From: Chloroflexota bacterium
GTDB taxonomy: Bacteria > Chloroflexota > UBA6077
Direction of reading: 5' to 3'
DNA: 6,989 bases
NCBI GenBank assembly: GCA_021786215.1
Contig: JAJYNT010000299.1
Location: 1-6,989, forward strand
Shown: piece by piece, positions 1 to 6,989 of the stretch
Layout: every line of letters starts with the position of its first letter
Numbering within the stretch: the stretch's first letter is position 1
Notes under the pieces: model-generated
The model's input: the letters and a program-made list of their open reading frames with translations, nothing else
Told to the model about the DNA's origin: nothing
Databases searched by the model: none
Translations under genes and position numbers: made by a program

Positions 1-888
1 GCGGCTCAAGTAGCACCCGGTGGCATCACGGTTTTCGGAAAGACCGCGACCGGGGAGAGTGTGCTGGGGGAGCCCCGGGGAGTAGCCCTGGGCCCCAACG
101 GCTTGCTGTATGTGGTCGACTCCACCAACAACAAGGTGTTGGCGTTCCGGCCCGACGGCACCGTTGCGTTTCAGTGGGGCAGCAAGGGAAGCGGTGACGG
201 GCAGTTCAACGAGCCCTGGGGGATCGCCGTGGCGCCGAACGGGGACGTCTACGTAGCGGACACATGGAACCATCGGATCCAGGAGTTCGATGCGAATGGC
301 CGGTTCCTGGCCAAGTGGGGAAGCTTTGCCGATGCTAAGGGACAGCTGGGAGTGCAGGCCGGTGGGTTCTACGGTCCCCGGGGCGTGGCCGTGGCACCCA
401 ATGGCAACGTGCTGGTTACCGATACCGGAAACAAGCGGGTCCAGGTCTTCGACTCGCAGGGTCGCTTTGTGAGTATGTTCGGCGGGGAGGGTACGGATCC
501 GGGCAAGTTCAAGGAGCCGGTGGGCATAGCCATCGACTCCGCCGGGAACATCTACGTGGCCGATACCTGGAACCACCGAATACAGAAATTCGATCCCAAC
601 GGCCAGCCGCTGGCCCAGTACCCTGTGTCCGGTTGGGATTCCGAGAGCATCGTGAACAAGCCCTACCTGGCGGTGAGCCCGGACGGGCAGATCTTCTACA
701 CCGAGCCCGAGAAGAACCAGTTCTTCGTGCTGGACTCGAATGGCAAGCTGATCAGCAGTAAGGGCGGCCTGGGCACGACTCCCAGGTCGTTCGACCTGCC
801 TATTGGCATCGCCGTGTCCACGACTGGGCAGGTATTCGTGGCTGACGATCATAACGCTAGGGTAGTAGAGTACCAGTCTTGGAGGTAG
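1..888 (+). CDS. NHL-repeat six-bladed beta-propeller protein, C-terminal part (5' partial)
   Basis: The frame is open from the first base, so the gene starts upstream; the GTG at 61 is internal to the propeller and is not a likely start. The visible 295 residues are almost wholly NHL-type blades. Six can be seen, at about residues 23-53, 70-101, 123-154, 171-202, 219-249 and 265-292, each of the form P-x-G-[IV]-A-[VL]-x-x-x-G-x-[VIL]-[YF]-V-x-D followed by N-x-[RK]-[VI]-x-x-[FY]. Blades 2 and 4 share the ten residues VADTWNHRIQ. Blade 5 is degenerate: it lacks the N-x-R-[VI] signature. No signal peptide or membrane segment lies in the visible part. NHL propellers are usually extracytoplasmic binding or scaffold domains, and no catalytic residues can be named. 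In some bacteria such propellers are fused to the C-terminus of multi-pass glycosyltransferase-like proteins (Agl23-like), which would fit the AglD-like neighbours, but the N-terminal part is not visible. The stop is 1 nt before the next start. Confidence 0.88.
   Translation, partial: AAQVAPGGITVFGKTATGESVLGEPRGVALGPNGLLYVVDSTNNKVLAFRPDGTVAFQWGSKGSGDGQFNEPWGIAVAPNGDVYVADTWNHRIQEFDANGRFLAKWGSFADAKGQLGVQAGGFYGPRGVAVAPNGNVLVTDTGNKRVQVFDSQGRFVSMFGGEGTDPGKFKEPVGIAIDSAGNIYVADTWNHRIQKFDPNGQPLAQYPVSGWDSESIVNKPYLAVSPDGQIFYTEPEKNQFFVLDSNGKLISSKGGLGTTPRSFDLPIGIAVSTTGQVFVADDHNARVVEYQSWR
881..885 (+). promoter_or_regulatory. Shine-Dalgarno GGAGG for the TTG-started gene at 890
   Basis: GGAGG forms part of the last Trp-Arg codons of the NHL gene and sits 4 nt before TTG 890. 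This is slightly close, but it is the only strong site here. The in-frame stop at 866-868 leaves no other start codon upstream of 890, so this site supports the TTG start. It also suggests translational coupling to the NHL gene. Confidence 0.6.
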
Positions 889-889
889 A

Positions 890-1924
890 TTGACTTCAGG
901 CAAGGGTCGGCTGATTGGGTTCGTGTTGACGGGGCTATTCCTGTGGATGGTGGCCCGCAACGTCAGCTTGTCTGAACTGATTGCGGTCTTCGAGTCCGCC
1001 AACTATCGGCTGGTTGCACCGGCTGCCGCCGCTACCCTCATTGGGTACTTCCTGAGGGCTGTGCGGTGGCAGAGGATAGTCGAACCAGTGGCTCCTCTTG
1101 GCTTCAAGACCGCGTTTTCTGTCCTGATGATGGGCTTCGCCTCCAACAATCTGCTCCCGGCCAGACTGGGGGAGTTCGTTCGGGCCTACCTCCTTGGGCA
1201 GAAGATCGGGGTCCGCAAGACCTACGGGATGGCGACCATCATCCTGGAGAGGGTGTGCGACGGGGTCACCCTCATCCTGTTCCTGGGGGCCGTCTCACTG
1301 TTGGTGCCGCTTCCTGGCTGGGGGAGAGAGGTTCAACTGTTCTCCAGTCTGCTCTTTCTCGGAGCCATCGGGGGCATAGTGCTGCTGCTCACGCAAGAGA
1401 GCATAGCGGTGATGATTCTGGGAGTCCTGCTGCGTCCCTTTCCGAAGCAGGTGGCTACGGCCACCATCCGAGCCAGCAAGACCTTCATCCTGGGGCTCCA
1501 TTCCATGCGGAGCCGCAAGGGCCTCGGAGTGATCGCACTCGTTTCTCTGGCCGTGTGGCTGCTGGAAGCCACTTCCTATCTGCTGATGTGCCGGGCTTTC
1601 GGTGTTCGCATGTCGCCCCTCTCTCAGCTGCTGTCGGCCGTATTTCTCCTGGTGGTGGTGAACCTGGGCATCATGTTGCCTTCTGCCCCGGGATATGTGG
1701 GGACCTTCCAGTTCTTCGCGGTTTGGGCGTTGGGCGCATTCGATGTGTCTAAGGAAAACGCACTGGCGGTGGGCATTGCCTCTCATCTGATGCAGTACCT
1801 CATGGTCACGGCTATAGGACTGGTCTTCTTCGCTCGGGAAAACCTGGCGTTCTGGCGATTTCAGAAGGAGACAGCTGAAGAGGCGGCAGAAGAGGAGATC
1901 GCGATGCCGGTGGAAGTCTCGTGA
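890..1924 (+). CDS. Flippase-like integral membrane protein, AglD / LPG-synthase-TM family (paralog 1)
   Basis: This is a 344-residue polytopic membrane protein with about eight hydrophobic segments, the first at roughly residues 7-25. Family signatures are visible: R-A-V-R-W at 56-60; N-x-L-P-x-R-x-G-E-x-V-R-A-Y at 87-100; E-R-x-x-D at 120-124; L-R-P-F-P at 181-185; and P-S-x-P-G-Y-V-G-T-F at 264-273. These match the UPF0104/TIGR00374 family, which includes archaeal AglD and the membrane half of lysylphosphatidylglycerol synthase (MprF). No aminoacyl-transferase or glycosyltransferase domain is attached, so it is the membrane domain alone. Family members are linked to translocation or modification of lipids or polyprenyl-linked sugars, but the substrate cannot be read from sequence. 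The start is TTG, the first possible start after an in-frame stop, with GGAGG upstream. The tail (326-344) is strongly acidic, rich in E-E-A repeats. It overlaps the next gene by 4 nt. Confidence 0.85.
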   Translation: MTSGKGRLIGFVLTGLFLWMVARNVSLSELIAVFESANYRLVAPAAAATLIGYFLRAVRWQRIVEPVAPLGFKTAFSVLMMGFASNNLLPARLGEFVRAYLLGQKIGVRKTYGMATIILERVCDGVTLILFLGAVSLLVPLPGWGREVQLFSSLLFLGAIGGIVLLLTQESIAVMILGVLLRPFPKQVATATIRASKTFILGLHSMRSRKGLGVIALVSLAVWLLEATSYLLMCRAFGVRMSPLSQLLSAVFLLVVVNLGIMLPSAPGYVGTFQFFAVWALGAFDVSKENALAVGIASHLMQYLMVTAIGLVFFARENLAFWRFQKETAEEAAEEEIAMPVEVS

Positions 1925-2961
1925 GAAAGCGATACTGGTTGGGACTGGCGGTCAGTGCCGTCCTGGTGTACCTTATGGTGCGATCGGTGGAGTTGGCTTC
2001 GGTGGCACGGGCATTCAGGGAGGCCAACTTCGCGTTCGTGTTGCCTGCCATCGTTTTGTACTTCGCCGGGGTGTTCGCGCGTACCCTGCGATGGTCAATC
2101 CTGCTCAGGCCAGTCCAGCGAGTTGGCAGCAAGCGGCTATTTGTTGTGCTGGCGATCGGCTTTATGGCTAACGACATCCTGCCGCTACGGGCCGGAGAGG
2201 CGGTTCGGGCCTACCTTCTGTGGCAGAAGGAGCGGCTAGCCCCCGCCGCGACCGTCGCCACCATCGTTGTCGAGAGGATCCTGGATGGGTTGGTGCTCAC
2301 CGGTTTCTTGGTAGTCTCAGGGCTGCTGATTCAGTTGGAAGGCTGGCTAATGCAGCTCGCATGGCTCGCTGGGGCGCTGTTTGTGGTCGCGGTGGTAATG
2401 ATGGTCGGCTTGGCGGTGATACCGGGTACCCTGCTGACTCTCATAGGGATGGCGCTTCGGCCGTTTCCCTCCAGATTGCGCGATCTCGCTCTGCGGATTG
2501 CCGGGGGGTTCGTCGAGGGCTTGAGCATCCTTCGGAACGTTCGGCTGGCCACGGCCGCCATTCTCTTGTCGGTGTTGGCTTGGGTGCTCGAAGCCGGCAT
2601 GTACTACCTGCTGATGTTCAGTTTTCCGCTTTCACACAGCTATCTTGCGGCGGTGCTGGGCACCGCCGTGGCCAATCTGGCCAGTATGGTGCCCTCTTCC
2701 CCTGGCTACGTGGGCACCTTCGATGCTGGCCTAATGGCGGTCCTCGTCACCAGTTTCCGGGTGGATCAGTCTGTGGGGGCCGCCTATACGGCCCTGGTGC
2801 ACGCGGTGCTGGTCCTTCCAGTGACGCTGCTCGGCCTCTTCTTTGTCTGGAGGGAGGGTCTCAGTCTCAGGCGCATTTCAGCGCGAGGGGTCCGATTGTC
2901 TGAGGACTCGGACGATCCTGCCGGCAGGCGTGAGGTTGCCCCGCGGCGGTCGACTCCCTGA
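1921..2961 (+). CDS. Flippase-like integral membrane protein, AglD / LPG-synthase-TM family (paralog 2)
   Basis: This is a 346-residue membrane protein homologous to the preceding gene. It shares R-T-L-R-W (54-58), N-D-I-L-P-L-R-x-G-E-x-V-R-A-Y-L-L (84-100), E-R-x-x-D (119-122 region), L-R-P-F-P (179-183) and [10 protein letters not shown] (258-267). About eight hydrophobic segments cover residues 5-310, and the first TM begins directly after the short basic N-terminus M-R-K-R, which argues for inside orientation of the N-terminus. The GTG start lies in the GTGA overlap with the stop of paralog 1, a classic coupling arrangement; a weak GGTGGAAG lies just upstream. The C-terminal tail (about 316-346) is polar with many arginines, unlike the acidic tail of paralog 1. 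Like its neighbour it has no soluble catalytic domain, so flippase or lipid-transfer activity is a family-based inference. Confidence 0.85.
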   Translation: MRKRYWLGLAVSAVLVYLMVRSVELASVARAFREANFAFVLPAIVLYFAGVFARTLRWSILLRPVQRVGSKRLFVVLAIGFMANDILPLRAGEAVRAYLLWQKERLAPAATVATIVVERILDGLVLTGFLVVSGLLIQLEGWLMQLAWLAGALFVVAVVMMVGLAVIPGTLLTLIGMALRPFPSRLRDLALRIAGGFVEGLSILRNVRLATAAILLSVLAWVLEAGMYYLLMFSFPLSHSYLAAVLGTAVANLASMVPSSPGYVGTFDAGLMAVLVTSFRVDQSVGAAYTALVHAVLVLPVTLLGLFFVWREGLSLRRISARGVRLSEDSDDPAGRREVAPRRSTP

Positions 2962-3026
2962 TCGCACAAACAGGAATTCGCGTTAAAGGCCATCACAACT
3001 CTGTTGGTTTGGAGGGTTATTGGTCT
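2962..3026 (+). other. Short intergenic gap between the membrane-protein genes and ugd
   Basis: These 65 nt hold the Shine-Dalgarno site for the downstream gene. I see no convincing -35/-10 pair and only a very weak 4-bp hairpin (CAAC 2996-2999 with GTTG 3003-3006, loop TCT). There is no clear terminator, so transcription may continue from the upstream genes into the dehydrogenase gene. Confidence 0.4.
3011..3016 (+). promoter_or_regulatory. Shine-Dalgarno GGAGGG for ugd, fixing the ATG at 3027
   Basis: GGAGGG ends 10 nt before ATG 3027. An in-frame TTG at 3009 would place the start codon on top of this site and would add six residues before the conserved N-terminus, so the ATG is preferred. 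Confidence 0.65.
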
Positions 3027-4388
3027 ATGGCCAGGATCAGCGTGGTTGGCACGGGGTACGTGGGCCTCGTGACCGGAGCCTGCTTTGCCGACCTCGGGAA
3101 CACGGTCACCTGCGTCGATATCGACGTCTCGAAGATCGAGAATCTAAGGAAGGGCGTTCTACCGATCTTCGAGCCCGGCCTCGAGGAGATTGTGGAGAGG
3201 AATGCCAAGGCTGGCCGGCTTCGCTTCACCTCTAGTTTCGAGGAAGGGGTGCCCGGCGCGGATGTCGTTTTCATCGCCGTCAACACGCCTTCGGGTTCTG
3301 AAGGCGAAGCAGACCTGAAGTACACTCGCGCGGCGGCCCAGAGCATAGCCAAGCAGATCAATCGCAATACCATAATTGTCAACAAGAGCACCGTCCCGAT
3401 CGGCACCGGCGACTGGGTTGCTAACATCGCGAGCAAGCACATCCGGCCTGGAGCCAGCTTTTCCGTGGTCTCGAACCCCGAGTTCCTTCGCGAGGGGTCG
3501 GCCATCAGCGACTTCACCCACCCTGATAGAGTCGTGCTGGGCTCAACTGACCGAGCTTCCGCCCTCAAGGTGGCTGAGTTGTACAGACCACTGGATTGCC
3601 CCGTGTTGATCACCGACCTGCGGACCGCGGAGATGATCAAGTACGCCTCCAACGCTTTCCTCGCAACCAAGATCTCGTTCATCAACGAGATAGCTTCCAT
3701 CTGTGAGAAGCTGGGTGCCGACGTGAAGATGGTGTCACAGGGTATGGGTCTGGACAAGAGGATTGGGTCGGCCTTCCTCGATGCCGGCTTGGGTTTCGGA
3801 GGCTCCTGCTTCCCCAAGGATGTGAGGGCGCTCACTCATATGGCGGCCATCAATGGCTGCCATCCACAACTGCTACGAACGGTGCTGGAGATCAACAGGG
3901 ATGCTCGGCGTGCGGTCATCCAGAAGGCAAGGGATGCCATGGGAGGGCTTCAGGACCGCACAATAGGCATCTTGGGTTTGGCCTTCAAGCCGAACACGGA
4001 CGATCTTCGCGAGGCTCCTGCCCTGGAGATCATTCACCTGCTCCAGAGTGAGGGGGCCACCGTGAAGGCCTACGATCCGGTGGCGTTGGAATCGGCGCAG
4101 CGTGCCAATCCCGAGACGATTTTCTGCAAGGATCCATACGAGGTGGCCGAAGGTGTCGATTGCCTGATCCTGGTGACCGAGTGGAACGAGTTCAAGCATC
4201 TGGATATGCGCCGAATAAAGGATCTGATGGCCAATCCACTGCTGATCGACGGCCGAAACATATGGGACCCTTCGGAGATGGGAGCCCTTGGCTTCACCTA
4301 CTTGGGCGTGGGACGTCCGCAGGCGTCCGATCATGAGGGGGTCTTCTATCCGGTCAGCTTGAAGCTTACCAAGAGTCCCGCGATGTAG
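3027..4388 (+). CDS. ugd: UDP-glucose 6-dehydrogenase
   Basis: This enzyme oxidises UDP-glucose to UDP-glucuronate with two NAD+ in the cytoplasm, giving precursor for capsule, exopolysaccharide or glycolipid sugars. The 453-residue protein has the full family architecture. The N-terminal Rossmann domain carries G-T-G-Y-V-G at 8-13, followed by the acidic D31 region (V-D-I-D). Next come S-T-V-P-I-G-T-G (121-128) and N-P-E-F-L-R-E-G (150-157). The central domain holds K205 and N209 in K-Y-A-S-N, and catalytic Cys261 in [10 protein letters not shown]. The C-terminal UDP-binding domain has A-F-K-P-N-T-D-D (319-326) and D-G-R-N (408-411). All expected active-site residues are present. The ATG is chosen because the protein then begins M-A-R-I-S-V-V-G, as in the family, and GGAGGG precedes it. 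The last ~24 residues (430-453) extend past the usual Y-x-G-x-G-R ending. UDP-ManNAc dehydrogenase (WecC type) is a less likely alternative. Confidence 0.92.
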   Translation: MARISVVGTGYVGLVTGACFADLGNTVTCVDIDVSKIENLRKGVLPIFEPGLEEIVERNAKAGRLRFTSSFEEGVPGADVVFIAVNTPSGSEGEADLKYTRAAAQSIAKQINRNTIIVNKSTVPIGTGDWVANIASKHIRPGASFSVVSNPEFLREGSAISDFTHPDRVVLGSTDRASALKVAELYRPLDCPVLITDLRTAEMIKYASNAFLATKISFINEIASICEKLGADVKMVSQGMGLDKRIGSAFLDAGLGFGGSCFPKDVRALTHMAAINGCHPQLLRTVLEINRDARRAVIQKARDAMGGLQDRTIGILGLAFKPNTDDLREAPALEIIHLLQSEGATVKAYDPVALESAQRANPETIFCKDPYEVAEGVDCLILVTEWNEFKHLDMRRIKDLMANPLLIDGRNIWDPSEMGALGFTYLGVGRPQASDHEGVFYPVSLKLTKSPAM

Positions 4389-4410
4389 CTTAAGTGGGGG
4401 GGCGGAGCCG

Positions 4411-4445
4411 GACCGTGGGGTGACTCCTTCAAGGACCCCATGGTT
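4411..4445 (+). repeat. Inverted repeat / hairpin downstream of ugd
   Basis: Bases 4411-4421 (GACCGTGGGGT) pair with 4435-4445 (ACCCCATGGTT) as an 11-bp stem with two G-U pairs and a 13-nt loop. The stem starts 22 nt after the ugd stop codon. No T-run follows directly, so on its own it is not a canonical intrinsic terminator. It could stabilise the mRNA 3' end or act with the next structure. Confidence 0.5.
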
Positions 4446-4453
4446 GCCCAAAT

Positions 4454-4521
4454 GGCAGGGGTTTTCCTTCAGTTTCTCGGGCCACGGATGGTGGCAGGAA
4501 GGGGCCCCTGCCCAGTTATTT
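4454..4521 (+). terminator. Candidate intrinsic terminator or mutS leader structure (nested inverted repeats)
   Basis: GGCAGGGG (4454-4461) is the exact reverse complement of CCCCTGCC (4505-4512). Inside it, CCTTC (4466-4470) matches GAAGG (4498-4502), and GCCAC (4481-4485) matches GTGGC (4491-4495). The three nest into one long stem. A competing short hairpin can form from GGCAGG (4493-4498) and CCTGCC (4507-4512) with an 8-nt loop. Either form is followed by CAGTTATTTC, a modest T-rich tract, so termination after ugd is plausible but the T-run is imperfect. Folding is by eye only. Confidence 0.35.
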
Positions 4522-4525
4522 CGGT

Positions 4526-4532
4526 GAGAGGA
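4526..4532 (+). promoter_or_regulatory. Likely Shine-Dalgarno GAGAGGA for mutS
   Basis: GAGAGGA lies 10 nt before TTG 4543, right after the in-frame stop at 4525-4527. Other in-frame candidates (TTG 4552 and TTG 4570) lack a purine-rich site at a suitable distance, so 4543 is the best start. Confidence 0.5.
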
Positions 4533-4542
4533 CAGGCCCCGG

Positions 4543-6989
4543 TTGGCAGACTTGAATCAGCTGAACTTCTTGGACGAGGGTGATACTGCCGCCAGTCCTA
4601 TCCGGCGGCAGTATCTCGACATAAAGCGCAGGCATCCTGACGCCATCTTGCTGTTCCGGCTAGGGGACTTCTACGAGACCTTCGACGACGATGCCCACCT
4701 GGTGTCGGCGGAGTTGGAGATTGCCCTCACCGGGCGCGACATGGGGCGAGGGGAAAGAGTGCCGCTGGCGGGCATTCCCTACCATGCGGCTGAGGCCTAC
4801 ATTGGTCGGCTGTTGGCGAGAGGACATAAGGTGGCGCTGGCCGAACAGCTGGGTACTCCCGGAAGAGGACTGATGGCTCGGGAAGTTGTGAGGGTCATCA
4901 CTCCCGGGACTATCATTGAGGACTCCATGCTGCCGGCGCGGTCCAACAACTATCTGGTCTCAATTGTAGCCGCACCGGATGGGGTCGGACTCTCTATGGT
5001 CGATATAAGCACCGGCGAGTTCCTGGCCACGGAGATTCGTGGGCAGCAGTGGCAGATGACGTTGGCCGCCGAGCTCGAACGGTCGCGTCCGGCAGAGTGC
5101 CTCCTACCACGGTCGCTCGCCGAGGATCCCGCGATATTGCGGGTTCTGCCTCCTGGTAGCTGTGTGACCCCTCGCGAAGATGTAACCTTTGCCCTGCCGG
5201 CCTGCGATCGGCAGCTGAGGGACCACTTCGGGGTTGCTACCCTTGACGGTTTCGGCCTGACAGCAGCACCCGTGGCGACGCGAGCCGCGGGCAGCCTGCT
5301 CTCTTATCTCCGCGAGACGCAGCCGGCTTCGCTTGGAGAACTTGAGACCATACACCTCTACAGCCTGGACCGCTACATGAAGTTGGACGCTGCGGCTCGG
5401 CAGCATCTCGAGCTAACGGCCAATGCGGTGACAGGGGCTGTGGAGGGCTCCTTGTTGGGAGTGCTGGACAGGACCCGCACGGCTATGGGCGGGCGACTCA
5501 TCCGCCGGTGGATCGGGCAGCCGCTGCTGGAACTGTCGGACATCGAGGCCCGTCTGGATGGCGTGGAGGAACTTGTCAGTTCTCCCCTCGGACGGGCTGA
5601 GATGGCGGAGGCACTGTCGAACGTGGGGGACTTGGAGCGGTTGGCCTCGAGGGCCGCTCAACTCAGTCTGGCTCCCCGAGACTGCCTGTCCATGGCTCGA
5701 TCGTTGCGCATGGTTCCGGAGCTATCGCGGGTCATGGAGCGATGGTTGCCGAAGCTGCTTCGTGCTGATGGGGTATTGTTGGATCCCTGCCCGGAGGTGG
5801 TAGAGGGCATAGAATCGACCATTGCCGGCGAGCCCGCCGCAACGGTGGGCCAGGGGGTGATCCGGCAGGGAAGATCGTCGGAACTGGACGAGCTTCGCTC
5901 CATAACCGGCGACACCAAGCAGTGGATAGCGGGGTTGGAGCGATCGGAGCGGGAGCGCACCGGCGTTCGATCACTGAAGATCGGCTACAACAAGGTTTTC
6001 GGCTACTACATCGAGGTGACCCGGCCGAATCTTGAGACGCCCGCCGACGAGTACGCAAGAATGAAGACCGGGGCGTCCACCGTGGCGGAGTTGCTGGAGG
6101 CGCTGGGATACCAGCGAAAGCAGACCCTGGCCAACGCCGAGCGCTTCGTCACTTCGCAGCTGAAAGAGCAGGAGATGCGACTCAACAGCGCCCAGGAGGA
6201 GATAGAGGCGTTGGAGAAGCAGATCTACTCCGAGCTGCTGGCCGAGCTTTCGGGCATGGCCGCGAGAGTCCGGAGGACGGCCCAGGTGATGGCGCGACTG
6301 GACGGTCTGCTGTCACTTGCCGAGGCTGCCGTGTCCGGACGGTATGTGCGGCCCACGGTGGACGACAGCTCGGTTATCTCCCTGCGGGCTGGCAGACACC
6401 CTGTTGTCGAACGCTTGATGCCCGCTGGAGAGTACGTGCCCAACGACTGTGAATTGGATGGCGATGGAGCGCAGATAGTGGTCCTTACCGGTCCCAACAT
6501 GGCCGGGAAGTCCACCTACGTCCTGGGCATCGCACTGATCGCCTTGATGGCTCAGATGGGCAGCTTCGTGCCCGCGGATCAAGCCCGAATTGGCCTCGTG
6601 GACAGGATATTCACCCGTGTTGGAGCCCAGCACGATGTATCGGCAGGAAAGAGCACCTTTCTGGTGGAGATGGCCGAGACCGCCAACGTCCTGCACAACG
6701 CCACTCCCCGGAGCCTTGTGGTTCTGGACGAGGTGGGTCGCGGCACCAGCACCTACGATGGGATGGCCATCGCCAGGGCTGTTATAGAGCAGCTACACGA
6801 GGAGCCGTCGCTTCGATGCAAGACCCTGTTCGCGACCCACTATCATGAATGGACGGAGTTGGCGGGGGTGCTGCCCCGCGTTAGCAATTTCCGGATGGAT
6901 GTCCTGGAAGAGGGCGACCGAGTACTGTTTCTGCACCGGGTTGTGCCCGGGGGAGCCGATCGTAGCTACGGGATCCACGTGGCTCAGTT
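4543..6989 (+). CDS. mutS: DNA mismatch repair protein MutS (3' partial)
   Basis: MutS recognises base mismatches and small loops in newly copied DNA and, through ATP, recruits MutL. The frame is open from TTG 4543 to the window end: 815 codons plus 2 bases without a stop, probably some 40-80 residues short of a normal MutS. Domain I carries the mismatch-reading G-D-F-Y-E at 41-45, identifying true MutS1 rather than MutS2. The lever region follows with the conserved G-S-L-L-G-V-L-D-R-T (starting near nt 5446). The ATPase has Walker A G-P-N-M-A-G-K-S (650-657, Lys656), the S-T-F-x-V-E-M loop, Walker B V-L-D-E-V-G-R-G-T-S with D729 and E730, and T-H-Y-H (His766). An extra 20 residues sit at 503-522 in the clamp region. 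Its usual partner mutL is not in the window. ATPase residues appear intact, so function is expected. The non-ATG start is an inference. Confidence 0.95.
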   Translation, partial: MADLNQLNFLDEGDTAASPIRRQYLDIKRRHPDAILLFRLGDFYETFDDDAHLVSAELEIALTGRDMGRGERVPLAGIPYHAAEAYIGRLLARGHKVALAEQLGTPGRGLMAREVVRVITPGTIIEDSMLPARSNNYLVSIVAAPDGVGLSMVDISTGEFLATEIRGQQWQMTLAAELERSRPAECLLPRSLAEDPAILRVLPPGSCVTPREDVTFALPACDRQLRDHFGVATLDGFGLTAAPVATRAAGSLLSYLRETQPASLGELETIHLYSLDRYMKLDAAARQHLELTANAVTGAVEGSLLGVLDRTRTAMGGRLIRRWIGQPLLELSDIEARLDGVEELVSSPLGRAEMAEALSNVGDLERLASRAAQLSLAPRDCLSMARSLRMVPELSRVMERWLPKLLRADGVLLDPCPEVVEGIESTIAGEPAATVGQGVIRQGRSSELDELRSITGDTKQWIAGLERSERERTGVRSLKIGYNKVFGYYIEVTRPNLETPADEYARMKTGASTVAELLEALGYQRKQTLANAERFVTSQLKEQEMRLNSAQEEIEALEKQIYSELLAELSGMAARVRRTAQVMARLDGLLSLAEAAVSGRYVRPTVDDSSVISLRAGRHPVVERLMPAGEYVPNDCELDGDGAQIVVLTGPNMAGKSTYVLGIALIALMAQMGSFVPADQARIGLVDRIFTRVGAQHDVSAGKSTFLVEMAETANVLHNATPRSLVVLDEVGRGTSTYDGMAIARAVIEQLHEEPSLRCKTLFATHYHEWTELAGVLPRVSNFRMDVLEEGDRVLFLHRVVPGGADRSYGIHVAQ
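6049..6108 (+). other. 20-codon in-frame insertion in the MutS clamp region
   Basis: Most MutS proteins pass within a few residues from Y-Y-I-E-V-x-x-x-N-L through a Pro-x-[DE]-Y step to R-K-Q-T-L-x-N-A-E-R. Here the P-A-D at 6040-6048 is followed by 20 extra codons before Y-Q-R-K-Q-T-L resumes at 6109. The added segment is helix-like (V-A-E-L-L-E-A-L in its second half). Its length is an exact multiple of three and both sides are conserved, so it is not a frameshift. Exact borders depend on alignment. Confidence 0.6.

Larger units (their letters stand above)
4389..4542 (+). other. Structured intergenic region between ugd and mutS
   Basis: No coding sequence is supported here. Most of the 154 nt falls into inverted repeats, listed separately: a hairpin at 4411-4445 and a nested set at 4454-4512, followed by a T-rich stretch and then the mutS ribosome-binding site. 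I see no good sigma-70 type -35/-10 pair, so the position of a mutS promoter is unknown. A gene in the reverse direction covering this area (4451 to 3873) is judged to be a shadow of ugd. Confidence 0.5.

Noticed and set aside
1066..1752. Same-strand overlapping frames of about 228 codons inside both AglD-like genes (also 2220-2903)
   Set aside because: They are rich in Arg, Gly, Ser and Pro as expected from a shifted frame of GC-rich membrane-protein DNA; the main frames carry the conserved motifs.
2962..3026. Possible terminator or promoter before ugd
   Set aside because: Only a 4-bp hairpin without a T-run and no paired -35/-10 boxes are visible.
3017..3835. Long open frame on the minus strand (272 codons) opposite ugd
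   Set aside because: It lies wholly antisense to a gene with every catalytic motif intact; its translation shows no recognisable domain and is typical of GC-rich antisense frames.
3873..4451. Minus-strand open frame (192 codons) covering the end of ugd and part of the spacer
   Set aside because: It is mostly antisense to ugd, has no family resemblance, and its start lies in the inverted-repeat region.
6643..6657. A second Walker A-like string A-G-K-S-T in MutS
   Set aside because: It is the normal MutS loop before S-T-F-x-V-E-M, where Gln or Arg usually occupies the Lys position; the real P-loop is at 6490-6513.
1..6989. tRNA, rRNA, CRISPR array, insertion sequence or phage genes
   Set aside because: No cloverleaf-like sequence, regularly spaced repeats, transposase motifs or terminal inverted repeats with target duplications were seen on either strand.

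Overview
The window is GC-rich with four protein genes and the open 3' end of a fifth reading frame, all on the plus strand. Its codon style (many AGG, CGG and CTG codons), Shine-Dalgarno sites of GGAGG type and frequent TTG/GTG starts indicate a bacterium. The N-terminal wording of MutS (SPIRRQY, GDFYETFDDDA, RVPLAGIPYHA) and the pairing of an NHL propeller with AglD-type membrane proteins remind me most of Chloroflexota. That assignment is from memory of these families and is tentative.

Layout: 1-888 is the C-terminal part of an NHL-repeat beta-propeller protein whose start lies outside the window. 890-1924 and 1921-2961 are tandem paralogs of the AglD/LPG-synthase-TM flippase-like family of polytopic membrane proteins. 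The first begins 1 nt after the NHL stop codon and the second overlaps the first by 4 nt (GTGA), so these three genes look like one translationally coupled unit. After a 65-nt gap comes 3027-4388, UDP-glucose 6-dehydrogenase. A 154-nt intergenic region rich in inverted repeats (4389-4542) separates this block from mutS, which starts at a TTG (4543) and runs off the 3' end without a stop.

How they may work together: UDP-glucose dehydrogenase supplies UDP-glucuronate, and the AglD-like proteins belong to a family linked to lipid-linked sugar or lipid handling. The NHL propeller could be the outer domain of a membrane protein in the same surface-glycan pathway. This grouping is inferred from gene order. 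MutS (DNA mismatch repair) is unrelated and is probably a separate transcription unit.

I did not find a clearly new biological system. The observations most worth checking are a 20-codon in-frame insertion in the clamp region of MutS and the nested inverted repeats just upstream of mutS.
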